Source: Euptelea pleiosperma | Lineage: Eukaryota; Streptophyta; Magnoliopsida; Ranunculales; Eupteleaceae | DNA length: 64,000 nucleotides | Direction: 5' to 3' | Assembly (NCBI GenBank): GCA_035048495.1 | Contig: CM068545.1 | Location: 22,044,741-22,108,740 of the forward strand | In this document: piece by piece, positions 1-15,000 of the stretch | How positions within the stretch are numbered: position 1 is the stretch's first letter | How the letters are laid out: each line of letters opens with the position of its first letter | Notes under the pieces: model-generated | What the model was told of the DNA's origin: nothing | Databases searched by the model: none | The model's input: the letters and a program-made list of their open reading frames with translations, nothing else | Position numbers and translations under genes: made by a program

Positions 1-3000
1 CTCAAAATCTTCTCTATGGTTGAAGATTTTGATCCCGATATCCGCTTCACGAGAATCAACTAACCCAAAAAACAATGGGCACCCAACAACTGATCTTTGG
101 TCCAAGCTGCATACCTGCAAGAAAGTGTTCAGACCCCAAATAAATCTTGATTTTGCAAATTGAATTCGTTTTCTGACCAAGTCAAGATTTCTTGTCTTTG
201 TCGAAGTGGTCACTCAAGGAAAGGTTAGGAAATTGAATCCATGCATTTGGACCGAACCCCTTTCGCACCACGTAATTTATGCAACTCGCAAAGAAGCCTC
301 AAAACGGCAGTGGTGCAGATTAAAGAGGGATATGTTTTCTCACCATCCCAATTTGTGTCAATTCAAATCTCCTGCCCGTCCAAACAGGTCCTCTGCATAT
401 GATGTGCACAGACACATTTTTTTTATACATGTGGCAGCTGAGGGCCCAAGGGGTCAACATATTACACCACCTCACCATCTCCCAATTTGGCAAGTTTCAA
501 CCGATTAGCCCTCCACCAAGTGGCAAAAAGAGGCATTTTTCGTTTACCTTTTTTTTTTAATAAAATTTTAAAATTCAATGGCTACCACTTGTGGGAGAAA
601 AGTGAAAACCTGATTGGATGTAGGCATGACATGGGCAAGGGTAGCCAGTCGGGTCGTCCATTAGATCATGCGTGCAAAACCTTTTCCATAAATTAAGATG
701 TAAAAGTTAAGACTTCAGTAAAATGTCTAACCTGCACATAGTCTATGCCCATTTCGCTAAAATTCTCTAGAATGTTGTGGGATGAGAGTAAACTGAAAAC
801 TCCTCCAGATCCCACTGGTGACAAGAGTATTTCCCATGGTGATTTCATCAAAACCTTGTGCCTGTTTTGTTCTTCTACTGAGCTGCTAACAACAGGTAGC
901 TTCTCTTCTTCCAAGAACCATACCTGTGATCCGGCCAGAGGATCAGATAAAAGTAACCACACAAATATGAATCATGCAGTAAAATATCAATGTGACAAAG
1001 ATATGATAAAATTGCTTGCAGGAAACAAACACTAAAGTTAAATGATGAGAATACACTAAAAACCACATTCTAATGTTGTCACACCTCAAATTTATTATTT
1101 GTCGAGGCCCGGTTTCCTGAACAGACAGTCACAGGCTTCATTTGCTCATACAGTATTCCTAACATGTGTTGCACTTAGTCATCAACCAAGGTTGTCTAAA
1201 TGAAGTGCCAGCACTTGGATTAATCACAGCAAAAGTTAATGCTGTTTGGATGAATCAAGATTCAAAACTATCCCATTGAGAGCCATCAAGAAAAAAAGAT
1301 TACACAAGTGACAGTTCAAAATCAGCAGGGTAAAAAAAACTGAATTCAAGTACAGACCTGTTATATGTTAGACCCTCTTAGATTGGCCATGAACTAAAAT
1401 TCACATTGTCTGAATGATCCTATCTCAAGTAAGAGCCTTAATTTAGATAAAATCCTATCTGTCCAACTTCAGTCAGCAATGCATCGGCCAGATGGTTAGG
1501 ATTGTCGGTACAGTATTTTTGGATCTGTGGCCAATCCAAAGGCTGCCACAACATCCAGATTTATGCCCATGTCTCCCACATGTCAATTCCTTGTATGAGC
1601 TCAATGGAAACCTTTGCACAGTTTGTCTAGATAATCTTTTCCCTAATCTGAAATTGGTAAAATAACAGAACGCAATGACTTCATCATTGTATATCTCACA
1701 CGTGCAAACAGGAAAAGAAGAAGAATCCTTAAATATAAAACATAGAAGTGCCGTCTCTGCAACATTTTTAGGAACGATTAGCTAAATGAACTTTCAATAC
1801 GAGGTGTCAAGTTGTCATGAGATATAAGGATTTTCTTTTCCCTCTGCTATTACTTTGGTCAAAAACCAAAATTATGCTGTTTAAAAGAATGCAGGGAAAG
1901 AAATCGTAGTTCTAATTAAGGTTGAACGACTTCTGTAAAGGATGATGATGAAGTTCCAGTCTGATTTGACCATAATTACCAGCACAGTTTTCAAGTCGTG
2001 TGTGTAACAGAGAACACTCTGACTTTGCATAGGTAGTGTGGAGGCAAGGTCAAATGACTGACCTATTGCCAACCTTTGCCCCTACCATTGGGTTTGTACC
2101 AACTTATAATGGTTGCCCCTAAGGAATTTGTGGTTTTGGAAGACATAGTTCCTGGAGATTTTGATATGTACTCTATAAGCCACATTGACATGTTTTGTGT
2201 CGACATCCTACTATGTAGATAAAGTGAAGCTATTATTCATCTATTTTGCCTCGTATCATATGTCCATTAAAGCCTCTTAACACTTTAAACTGAGCATCAT
2301 GCTGGACCCATCACGGAACAGCTTGCATTACTTTGAAACTTTGAAGACTAATTTATTGGGCTGAGCCACGGGGATTAAATGGTGTTACTTATAATTAGTG
2401 TACCACTCTGTTGGTGTCAGCATTTAGAACTACTCACATGTGACTCAATGATTTGCCAAGGCGAGGACCCCTTGTGAATCCCTCACTTAAGTGGGTTGAC
2501 TGCTCATGACACATGTCACTCACACAAAGGCATAGACCATTCTTAAGAAATTTACCGAATATCCTTCTGTTACAATCGCTTCACTTGTAGATTTAACTGT
2601 GTACCCTGTTCTAACCGAGGACCATCTGCTAGTCAATAATGCGAAAGTTCTCTCAATTTGGGGTTGACTTATGAACTGGTGCGTTACACGCATGCATCTG
2701 AGTGAAACACTATGGAAACCTTCATATGATTATACACACGCATGACATGTAGGAGTATTAGAGTGACAGACTACAGAAATCTAGGGTGACAGCCATCTAA
2801 AACCTTGATTTGCCCTCTTCTGACATCAGAACATTATGATTTTATTAAAGAACTGAAATAACTAGTGTACAAAGGACACAAGTGCATCCAGCCATCCAGT
2901 CTACCAGTTGAATGTGGCAACTCAATAAAGAAAAGGAAAGATTCTCCCTGTGATTTTGGTAGGAATTATCATGTCAAATAATCACAGAACATACCTTGCG

Positions 3001-6000
3001 AAGTAAACACGATTAGGTCCAGCATTAACTAGGGCTATTACAAAACCTTAATTGAGTAGAAATTACTGGATGTGCATTGTGAGAATCAATTCTTGACTTC
3101 AAATATTCATGCTTGCCCACAACTTTCCAACAGAGAAATTTCTATACATGCTATACGAGGACTTTGCATTAGATATTTCAATTAAGCTATATGCTTGACC
3201 TTGCATCATATATGAAACCAGAAGAAATCATAACATAACCAAGAAAGTGAGATTATAAAAAGAAGCTGGCATAGAAATGGAAAGGACGTAGTTTGAAATG
3301 ATTGGCTGATTAGAATAACAGCAGTGAAAACTCAGAGTATATTGCAGCAAATAAGATTACTTCTGATGCCAATACTATTTCAGAACTGAAGTATGCCAAC
3401 CTTTTTAGTGTCAAAAGCGAAGTAATCATGATCTGAAAAGAGCTTTTGGAAAGACTGAATTTCATGGGCTGGGGAAACAAGAACCAGCGGTACTGAGACG
3501 CGTTCTTCTCTCTGTAGGGACAAATAAACTTATTAGACTTATCAAACAAACCACAATAATGATCGAACCGTATTGAACTAGATGTAAGCGGTGGAAAATG
3601 AAGTTGCCTCAAGAAAATTTCCTAATAAATGACCAGCTCCATGCAAAACACCTTATCAGCTAGGAACTGAGTGGCTTGACAACGGTGATGATGTGATAGG
3701 GTGTGTCTAGGAAATGAGTGGTTTTTTGTTTTCCTGCTTTTTTTTTTCCATCGTGTGTGTTAGCAGCAGGGGTGTCGGGCTCTACGAAAGTGTGTGCATT
3801 CACCCACATGAAATGGTTTAGATCATAACAAACCACTAATTAAACTCATTAAAGAAAACCTCAACAGTGCAACCGCTTAAAGAAAGGAAGGGCACGGTCG
3901 GGTAATTTTTAACCCCATGAAAGGATCTACAGGATAAAGAATTGACTGATCTAACCTGTCAAAAACCTCAATATAACAACCTGAGGGACTACCTTAAATA
4001 ATTCTAAAAGAACCTCTGTGGAAATTAGCACTTATTACGTCCACTGGGGGTCTCCATTCCACCAAAAGACTAAATAGGCACATGTCCATTCACAAATATG
4101 CCATATCAATAGTACACAATGTCCTGCCGATTATCAACATCTACAAATGAATATCTATATCTAAATTGAACAATTTCCTCACTTCTCCCACAATAACAAT
4201 CTAAATCTCTCAACTTAATATAAGTTCAGGGTCTTATTCTCATTAGTGAAAATCCTCATTATGTTTGTTGGAGAATATCAGATGATGTTATAAACATCCA
4301 CTATGAACCGGAAAAGACAGACAACGGGGATCCACCTCCTTTCTCTCTTACAACCAAACTTTCATATTTTAAGGTCATTACTGAGCATATATATGAAGAA
4401 TTCAGCATCTCTAATTGTATTTGGCGGGAGAAGTATGAAAAACAAGCAGCCGTTCGCATACTGTTTACTTGAAAGATGTAAGCTGGTAAAAAATGTAAAG
4501 TTTGAAATTATATAATTTTATTTTATCATTAGTATAAAATGCACAACAGAAATACTGAAACAAGAACATGTTAATACACATAACTATGCCAGTTCCCACT
4601 CATGCACATCTAGAGACAATAACACAAAGAATCAACTATCGTTAGCACAAACTGGTTCCAACTTCCACCAAATCCAGTGAACAAAGTCAGAAAGAATCCA
4701 GATATAGGAAATAAGAAAAAGCCAAAGAGATGTACGAACAAAAATATCATGCCACCTTTGAGAATCTCTTATCATCATGAAGTAATGCCTGAAGACGAAA
4801 TATGTTTGGAGAATTCTCAATGCTTTCAGAATCCCCAAGATCAAGGTCCGAGCCCCTTCCCCAATTGTTCCTGTCATCCACCACTAGAATAATCGCAACT
4901 TTCCCTTTAGAAATGTTATGAAGTCCCTTTTGTTGCAGTTCCTGGGTAGCATCTAGCTTCCCATTAGTTCCACAAGGAACAAGGCATTCCTCCGATATTT
5001 TCATAGGATTCTCCAATAGCTTGGTTGAATTAGCACTAATGAACTCGGACAAATTCCATCTGATTCCAGAAGTCAAACACAAAAGGGCATCAATTACTTT
5101 TGCCACAGGAATTGAAGAATAGAAAATTCCCGGCCATATGATGCAATATGAGTACTATTCCATTATTCTGTTTAATTGGAAGGAAAGCTTTGTTTCTTAA
5201 ATAAATGTAAGAATTGCTGATTGAGTCATTGAATCGATTCATTTCCAAGAGATGCAAAGAAAATACAAAATGTTTTTACATAATGTTACTGCACTTAAAT
5301 TCTAGAATTTATGTAACATGTAGCAACATTAACATCAACGTCAAACCCTCAACCAACGTCAATATCAAGCCAAGTCACGTCATCACCCCCATGGACCCAT
5401 GTATTTCTTATCCTCCCATTAGACATTAATTGCCTCCATCTATTTCATGAAGACAAATGAGCAGTTTTTAAAATCATACAATTCAAATACTTATAAAAAA
5501 AATCATACGATTCAAATCAAATCTCAGCCCAAATTATTTGAATCATGGAACCAGATCCAAATACTTCTAGATAAGAATCCTAAAATTTTTGTACTAATTT
5601 TACCGTTCAAGTAAGATTCATGATTTGAATCTTATGATTGTCGTGATTTGAATGAAAACATGGGGCACATGTTTTGGTGAAAACAAATGATTCCTGTTTT
5701 TGTGCTTTTGGTTTTTCCTACACCTTAAAATCTACAAAATCAATGGATTTTTTAGTTCTACTAGTGTTTTAAAACCCAAAAATTCAATTTGACGCGGAAC
5801 TTTGTCAAATCGAGTTGACTTGATCATTTGCAGTTCGACTCAACGAGTCATAAAATAATTAACATAAGTTTTTTTCTTAATAATATTTTTTTTGATAAAT
5901 ATAAACTTTATTGAAAACGGAGGAGAGGCTTACAGAACCTTGGCTTAAGAGGTCGAGATGACCTACAAAGCCAAGGGAGACAAGGAAAAAGAGAAAATCT

Positions 6001-9000
6001 AGAAAAGACAAGGGAGCCAAAGTCATCAAAATCCCTAGCACAAAGAGTATCCATGCAGAAACCAAAGTCCTCAAAAAAAAGACCCCTATATTTCGAGAAA
6101 GCCCTGGACCACAAAAACAACATCCCCTTAATATTGAGAATAATCAATGCCGTGTCTCCGCTATTGCCCTCAAAAGCCCTTTGATTTCTTTCCTTCCACA
6201 AGCCCCAAGCGATGGCGAAAGGCAGCAACCTCCAAAAAATGTTTCCTCTGGAGGAGAAGGCTTTGGACCGCCAGTTGATAATAAAAGCCATAAGGGTACC
6301 CGACATCACCCAGCTCATCCCGAACTCAGAGAGGAAAGAAGACCAGACCTCCTTGGCCGCTTCGCAATAAACCAGAAGATGGTCCACTGTTTCACCAGTG
6401 ACGACACATCTAGCAAAAGTCTGCTATGATAATGCCTATGATATTAATATTAAATTTTATAGAAGTATTGAAAAACCTACTTTTTTTGGATAAAACTATC
6501 TTAAAAAATGACAAAATTCCAAATTTGTTACTCACGTATGAACTTGACTTGGAACAACTTGAACTCATCGAGTAGCTATAAAACGAGTCCGCAGCCCAAG
6601 TCTACCCAAAACCCTATCAAGTCATGTTGACTCCAAGTAGTCGAAGTTGAAACCATAGATTTTTACTAATAAACAAATTTATACATGTTTCTTCTTATGT
6701 GTATCTATTCAAATAAATATCATTTTAACACAGTTCCACTGTCAACTGTGGGTCATTTTTTAGTTCGTTGACTTTTTTTGTTTCTTTTTTTTATATTTTA
6801 AGTTAAAACTACCCTTAGAAAAGAAAAAGTTAAACGCCCTTGATACGAAACTCGTAAGTGGTTAGGGTAAAGGACATGAAAACGAATGAGATTTTTTTTA
6901 CTTTTATTTTGATATAACAAAATTTTATTAGAAAAGAGAGAAAATACAACAAAGGGAAAAGAATTCCCAAAAAAAAGATGATACAAGATCAGTGAAGAGA
7001 ATTACCAATAAACAATGAGTCTCTAAGTACCCATTTGTTTGCAAAGTGATCAGCCACGTCATTTGCCTCCCCCAAAGTGTGCGAGAAAATGATAGGGAGG
7101 CCATCTCTCATTTATTTTCTCTATTTGTGCTCCATTTCAAGGCATTAAGTTTGTTCTACTTTACATAAGATGTATAAATTTAATATTCTACAATAAGCAA
7201 TTCTTGCAATGGAATACTGTAAGAAATAGTTGCATGGTGGTGTTTCTCACATATAACATCATCTAGCATGGATGAGAGATCAAAACTTGTTTAATATGAT
7301 GATGAATTGATGATACATGGTTTTAATTTTTCTCTGTGTAAAAAGATTTTTGTTTGACTTTGAATTCAAAACAATATCTCTATAGTCCAAATCAAGATTC
7401 CAGGTAAACTGTATGATTATCTGTAAGTATTTATACAATTTGTTTTTTGATCGGTAGTATTTATACAAAACTTTGTCATTATACGATACAATTTGAATCC
7501 CACGATTCGATTTGAACCTTACTTCTCACAACCTTTCAATACGATTCAACTTTGACAATATTACAAATGGGATCCCAGGTCCCCTACTTTTCTCAGCCCA
7601 ATCTAGCATCTTTATTCCGTTGAAGATGAAAACTCCTCATTGTCAATCATAAAAAGAAAAGATAAAAAACAAAACATATGGAAACGGTTTACAAATGGAA
7701 TTTTAAACTTCTCAAGAACAAGGAAATACAATGAAATTGACAAGATCTTACTTGACCAATCAATCTAAGTGATGCAAATTCGGCATTTATAAGTGTTTAC
7801 GTGGGTTTCTTACTAGCCCCAACTTTTTCCTCCATATTAAGGAAAATAATGAATACAAAACATGGTTTAAGATTTCAACATATTTTGGTTAGTTGGTTTA
7901 GACCAATGTTTTAAACGCTAAGGCGTGAGGCGAGGCGCTTCACTAGCCAAAGCCTTGAGGCGTAAGCCTCAAGGCGTAAGACGTAAGCCTCATACACACG
8001 CATTTTTTAGGTAGATAAGTATTTAAATCTATAAATAAATGTAGTAAAAATTCAAAAAACAAAGCATATTTTCAAATTCCAAGTTCAAAGTTCCAACCAA
8101 TCTAACAAAAAAGCACAACACCAATCAAAGACTCAATCTTCTACTAAATTAAATGCATCTTCGTCAATTATATTAACAACATCCTCTTCTTGATAGTCCA
8201 CGTCAAAATTCAGCATCTTGTCATCAATCAATTGTAGATCAATCGATGTTGGGTCCCTTTTAAATAGAAAACTTAGGGATTTTTATTTTATTTTTATGTT
8301 GGGTCCCTTCGACACCTAATTTTTTTTTAATATCTTTTATTTCTTTTTTAAAACAGCATGCCAAAACATAGCACATCTGAGGCGTACGCCCAATCCAAGA
8401 AGCGTTGACGAGGCGTTTGCTTCACTGAGAGGCGTAAGCCTCATCAATGCCTCTTGGAGTGAGGCGTACGCCTCAGATGTGTAAACGCCTTTTGAATGTG
8501 CCTCAAGGCGTTTTTTAAGAGCTCTGCCCCAAGGCGCACCTCGAAGCGTAAGCCTCACACGCCTTTAAAAACACTGGTTTAGACACAACTACTGACATGA
8601 CAGAAGGAGGGAAATAATATATCAGTCATGTCAACATAAACAGTGCCATTTTGGAACATTTCGATCTTTGGACGTACATTTTGACCGAATAAAATCCAGA
8701 CAAAATTTTGACTAAAAACATTTCGAGATCATGGAAAAGATGCACAACCTTTTTTGGACCCCGTGTGCAGCACATTGCATCTGCCTGATGCTAAAGGATA
8801 TTGAGAAGAGGAACTCATGTATTTTTGAAGGAAAAGAAGAAGATATTCCCAGGGGGTGTTAAGAGTCAAAGCTACTTGTATTTATGGTCTTCTATCTACC
8901 CGGAGTTTAGAGGCTGTTTTTTTTGTGTGTGTGTTTAGATGCGAGGAATTGCTAGATGTCTCTTCCTATTCTGAGTTGTAGATAGACTCGTGTTGAGGTC

Positions 9001-12000
9001 GCTTCTCGAGGTCCTTATAGGTTGTATTTTGAGTTTTTGCCCTATTCTAAATATACTTCAAATTTATCAAAAAAAAGAAGAGGAATTAATTGAAGAGGGT
9101 GGTAAGGATAGCAAGGAAGGTACAAATTACATTCACAACACGATTGGAGTACTGATGAGGGAGAAGTGTGGAGTAGACATAGTCCATCTAGGTTGGACTA
9201 GATTTGCAACCAACTAGTGGAAATAATTCTGCATGGGTGAGAACATGTTTAACTCCGAGGAGAATGTTAGCTACAAGGAAATAATTCTACACAAGTGAGA
9301 AAGGTCAAGGAGACAATGTATAAATCCTCATTTGGGATTCCATACGAGCCACAATGAACATGATGGATCCCATTGTAAAGTTCCTCAGGATGGTTGATAG
9401 GAACAAGAAGCCTATCATACGTTAGTTTTGCCATGTGATCAATATTGTGTAGGAGCATATTAAAGCACCAGCGCCTCACTCCCACCAAGGCTACATGAAG
9501 ATCATGGATGAAGCAACTAGCACAGTCCCTTCAGCCTTCATTCATAGTAAGCAATGAAAGCGAGTAGGGCACACAAAGCGAAATTATCTTGTGTTTGTAC
9601 ATTACAATATGAGGCTCCTAATAAATAATTTAAAGGAAGATGAGGAAGCAAGCTCATAACCAATTGTCCTAGTTGACATATTTTGCGAAGAGTATGAGGA
9701 GGACCCACTATACAAGTGGGTCAAGGATGATGTTGAGCTTGTGATAGACAAGGACATGGGTAAGCCAAGTTCCTACATTGCCTCCAAGATGGCGTAATTG
9801 GAACTGTTTAATAACTTGGATGGATTTTACTTGGACTTCAGAAAGTTTTTAATTATGTTTAGGTGGGTCCCATTAAAACCAATGCTTATGCCAAGTTATT
9901 GGAAGTGTTTCTATCTTCTTTGATGTGGAAGTCGTAGTCGCCAGGCTTTTTCAAGGGCTGAGATTAGAAGATTAGTATGGACATGATTATTTAGGATTAA
10001 GTAGATAGCAAGGGTAGTATATAAACCACTTTGACTCTAGTTGTTTTCTCTACACCTGTTTCTCTCTGATTCTAATGGGGATTTTGTTACTTCTCTAATT
10101 TATGTAGCTTGTAGCTGCATCATCTGCCAGGATTGGTAATGTAATAAGGGGGATCGACAGGTTACCCTGAGGTCTTTCTAGGGGAAATTGGCATAGCAAA
10201 TTCAAGTCAAGTGGAGGTTAAAGCCCTCCAACAACATCATTTAGCAAAGCCTTTGGTGGCAAAGGGAGATTTGATGACATGTGATTTAATGGGTAGGAAA
10301 GGGGAATCCAAGGTTTAAAATATTGTTTCATCTTGTTGTCTCAGTGTGCTGACAAAATGAGACGACGTATCAACCGGAAGGAACGACACAATGAAAAAAC
10401 AATATATGTATCGATAAAACTAAATGATTCTTAATGATTAATTAGGTTAAAATTTAGTTTTTTTTAGCATTTATATGTGTTATAAAAGACACATATACCA
10501 TGAAAATTAGGCATTAAATCAATTTAAATAGTTAAATTAAGCTTTTGGCACGAGAAGAAACATTTTCATATGTATTATCTCGATACCCTACTGTAACAAG
10601 ACGTCCTAACAGAAACAGAATGAGATTTTGAACCATGGGAATAGCCCACTGAGATTGATCAATGTAATTGACCATATAAGGAAGCTAGTCAGAGGATAGA
10701 CCCTTATTTTGTCTAACATGCTCAGGGATGGGAATGTAGCCACAAATTCTGTAGTCCAAAATGATGTAAAAAGGCCTTTTGTACATCAGGATCTCTAATC
10801 CCTATTATATGTATCATCCATTATTATGTTATAAATTCTATTATTTATCAACATAAATGAATAGTTTTAAACCTGACTACATACTGAATATGAGGAAAAG
10901 TGGGAGTTAGGCTTCATAGAGCAGTATCTTAGACCATTTGGAAGTGTCTTGCCCAACAGAAGTGGGAAAAGAGTCCAATTTATAATGCAACAATTCAGAC
11001 TTATGGATTTAATAAGAGTATGCTTGCTTTCCAGCTGAATGGAGTCAATTGTTGCACAATAGGACTACCAACTATACAATGAAGGTGATAGCTCCCCTCC
11101 ACTGTACATTTTTCTAGGGGATCTTTTCCCCTTTAATGGAATATACTTTGCATATAAAAAAAAGATTATATGCGGGGAAAACGGGAAACCCAGTAAAAAG
11201 GGGCTTTGAGGAATATATGATGTGCAACGAAGCCTCATCCGGTTGAATCCTTGTCCAGCTCTACTGGATCAAAGATTTATCCTTTAGTAAAATGCAAGTT
11301 TTACAAAACCTAAGAAATGCAAATGAGAACGAAATGCCAAGGCTAGATATTTACCACAGTCAGCATTTGAAGATACTTCGACTCAAAAAGAACTACCAAG
11401 TTTTGTGTATCGGCTTCATATACAATTGGAAAAATAAAAGCTCTGCTAACTATCTTCATAATGCCACAAATGAAAAAAATGGTGATCCATTATCTAGATA
11501 CAATCTAGGGTTAATAAATTCAACAATTTTACTGATTCCAAAGAAAGTACAACTCTGCTGTCATTTAGTCCAAGTCCTACATTAATTAAATAATCAGGAT
11601 AAACAAAAACTGGAATCGGTTCATATTTGATAGAAATTGCATGTTATTTCATAAAAGGGAACAATACTCTAAATTCACCTCATAGGGAGCATTTCAATAT
11701 TCTGCATTGCCTGTTGAAACAATTTGAAATTTATGCCCACAATATGATCTGCAAGCAAACTCTTTTGATCTTGCTCTCCAAATCTCAACCCATGAAAAAT
11801 ATGTTTCTGCTCCATTTCACACAGTTTCTTTTTTGCTGTTATGAGGCGTCGTGTAGCCTTCTTTCTTTGTTTCCACTCCTGTAACATTTCCAAAAACCAA
11901 TTAGTAGTCAGAAACCAGTGCAATCGATTGGGCATAAACTCCGAAAGCTCCAATCGATTAGTCACAGACTCCAATCGATTGGGATGAGCATTTCTCACCA

Positions 12001-15000
12001 AAATACAACAAATAACTTAAAAGAATACGTGTTTCATACATCCATGGTCTTGTCTTCATATAGAATTAAACACAAGTAGAAATATTCCAATCAAACAACT
12101 TTTATTTTCAGAGCAGACGATAGAATTATGTTAAAAAGAAGGCTAGTGTAAAAACATTAAGATCAGAGAAAAGTAAATATCCTACTGAAATATACAAATA
12201 TTTCACACACACACACTAATCGACTCAAGAAATGTAATATAATGTCTTAAATACATCACCTCCTTGAAAAGGGAACATCAGCTAAGCAAGGGGATTTATT
12301 TCGGTTGGGTACAACATGGACAGAGTGTCCTAGAAGCTACGCCCCCGATACATGTTGATCAATTATACTCCATCCCTGATGACATATTTAGGTAAATATA
12401 GGTCCACGATAAGTTTTAAACCTAATTGTCTTTTAACTTCTGGGATTTAAGTATACATCGGTATGTGCACTTTGTGCACAAAGAGTGTGTGTGCATGTAA
12501 GCATGTTAGAACAAAACAAGAGGAGGATTAGGAGTGTTTCACAGATATCTCAATCATGTAAAAACAATTAACTAATATTCCTCTTACTGACCTTACCTTC
12601 CTGTGTAACATATTAAAAGAATATTATAATTCATCCCACGTTCACACTTCACACACACAGATACATGTAACGAAACAGAAGCATGAGGACAGAGGCTGAC
12701 CCTAAAATTATTTAACTTAAAGATACAATCTATACACTGCTACCCATTACATAGACATGCAAAAGTAGTAGAGATCATTAGAGAGTGCCAAAAACACCAG
12801 TTAAAAACTTGGTAGTTAACTTCTCTAGAATGGGAACATGAAAATTGCAAACTGGAAGCTTCCACCAATATCTGCAAAATAGGGCTATCAGGGTGAAATT
12901 TTTGGTTCTAAAACTATTGTTTCACTTTATAACTTGAAGGCATGCATATATCATTTTTATCAATGGAAGAAGATGTACATGGCCATGAGCTATGAAGGGA
13001 ATGAGACAGCAGAGCACCAAAAAAAGTTTAAATTCTGAAACAAATTTGCATTGCAAAGGAGCAAACCTACCAGCTGTCGCCTTTCTTTCTTGGACCTGAC
13101 ATCAGAACGTAAATTCAATTCCAGAAGCCCCTTTGGAGGTGTAATCTGCATTTCTCTTCTATTCATATCTACATCTGGAACAATTGCTTCAACAAATGGG
13201 ACCCACACGAGAGGGCCAGAAACACCTGTTCCTGATTTTGATGAACCAGTCCTATCATGCGTTTCTTCAGCAGAATTAAGCATAACTTGTAAAAGATCAC
13301 TTGCTCCACTGTTGAAGACATTAGTGACGGTTCCCACTGGCTCGCCTGTGTCCTAGAAGGAAGTATAGTCAGTACCTTTGAAAATAAAAGTTGCAAGCTT
13401 ACAAAATTGTCAGAGAAAAAATAGAATTGCATAATATTAAAGGAACAAATAACAAATGTAAAGAAATGATACATAAAAAGAAGAAGAACTACAATAAGCA
13501 AAAAAATAAGAAGCACAAATATGGGTATGATATCAACTAGATAATAGATCCTTTGAAATCATCATCAAAAGGACACTATTTTCGGAAAAATTGGCCGTTT
13601 AAGGCACCTTTGTCGTACTCCATTGTCGGACACATGCCGAGACTCTTATCAAATGTCTTGTTTCCAGCTGACCTCATATAGTTGTGATAAGGCTTATGAT
13701 GACGACGACGACGATGATGATATTTTACACTTATATCAACATATCCAAATACATCATTTCCATATTGCATAATTAAAAGAACTAAATCATTTAAAATAAT
13801 ATCTCATGATACATGGAATAACGTGTCAAGTTTGTTGGGGTCAGTGTCTTACCCTTCATATCTACGTCTAACACTGACACAGATGTCCATTTCTAAGTTA
13901 CATAAAAGAAGGGGAGGGTATCCCACTTAAAAAACTGAAGTAGCCAGTTCCTAAAGAAGCCATTGTTCCCTTTTAAAAGTAATCCACATTTCACCCAGTA
14001 CATTAGACATGCACTAGCAAGGAGTCCAGACCTTAAGAATAACTCTCATGCCGACAAGATCCGCAGTGTAAAACTCTCCTTCTTCCAACACTGGCCTGTC
14101 TTCTTCCCTTACAAGTAAAGTTGACCCAATAAGTTGCTTAGCCTGAGAAAGTATAAGAGCAGCAATAAGACAGCCTATCAGGAATACATGCAGGCATACT
14201 AAGAATGTAAAATAGAAAGTGCATCTTGTCCAAGACTGCCTCCAAAACAATAAATCTAAAACTTATAGTACTAGAAATGAAAAAAGAAGTTAGTATCAGG
14301 TTGAGAAATAATAGTATACTTATCGCACCATTTTCGACCCACTAGCGGATTATGCCTCAGACTGGGGTTCTCTCTTATTGGTTCTGTCACAAGGATTGGA
14401 TGACTTTTCATGAACGTTCCAGTGAAATACTATCACAAACTTTTCAAGAGTGTTACAGGAAGCACCAAAAGAGAGACTAATCATGAGATCCTCACAACTG
14501 ACAATACTGGTGATGGAAAACATTGAGCAACATAACTCGAATAGTTTTTGTTTTTCAAATCAGAGAACACTATATCTTTCGAGAAATCTCTTCCTAACCT
14601 GTGATACCCAAACCATGGTTTTAAAAACGGCCGTTTAAACGGTTTAAACGGCCGTTTAAATGGTAATGCCCCAAGCCCGTTTCCGTTTAAACCCGTTTTA
14701 TCGGTTTTGAAAAAAACGGCCGTTAAAATCGTTTAAACAGCCGTTTAATTTCAAAAAAATTTGTGAAAAAAACGGCCGTTAAAACTATTTAATTCCGTTA
14801 AAATCCGTTTAATTTCCTTTAAAATCCGTTAAATTCCGTTTTTTTTTTTTTTTCAAATTTCAAAATTTGAATTTCAGTGCCACTTTTTCCGTTTTTTTCC
14901 GTTAAAACCGTTAAAATCCGTTTAATTCCGTTTTTTCCCATTTTTGCCCATGACCGTTTCAATCCGTTTTAACGGCCGTTTAAACGGTAACACCCCCAGT

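Noticed and set aside
7904..8576. CRISPR-like or regularly spaced repeats in the GCGTAAGCCTCA region
   Set aside because: Spacing is irregular, units occur in both orientations, and the whole is bounded by a transposon target duplication.
13676..13720. Repeat-like GACGACGACGACGATGATGA run
   Set aside because: Simple low-complexity sequence in an intron, not a regularly spaced repeat array.
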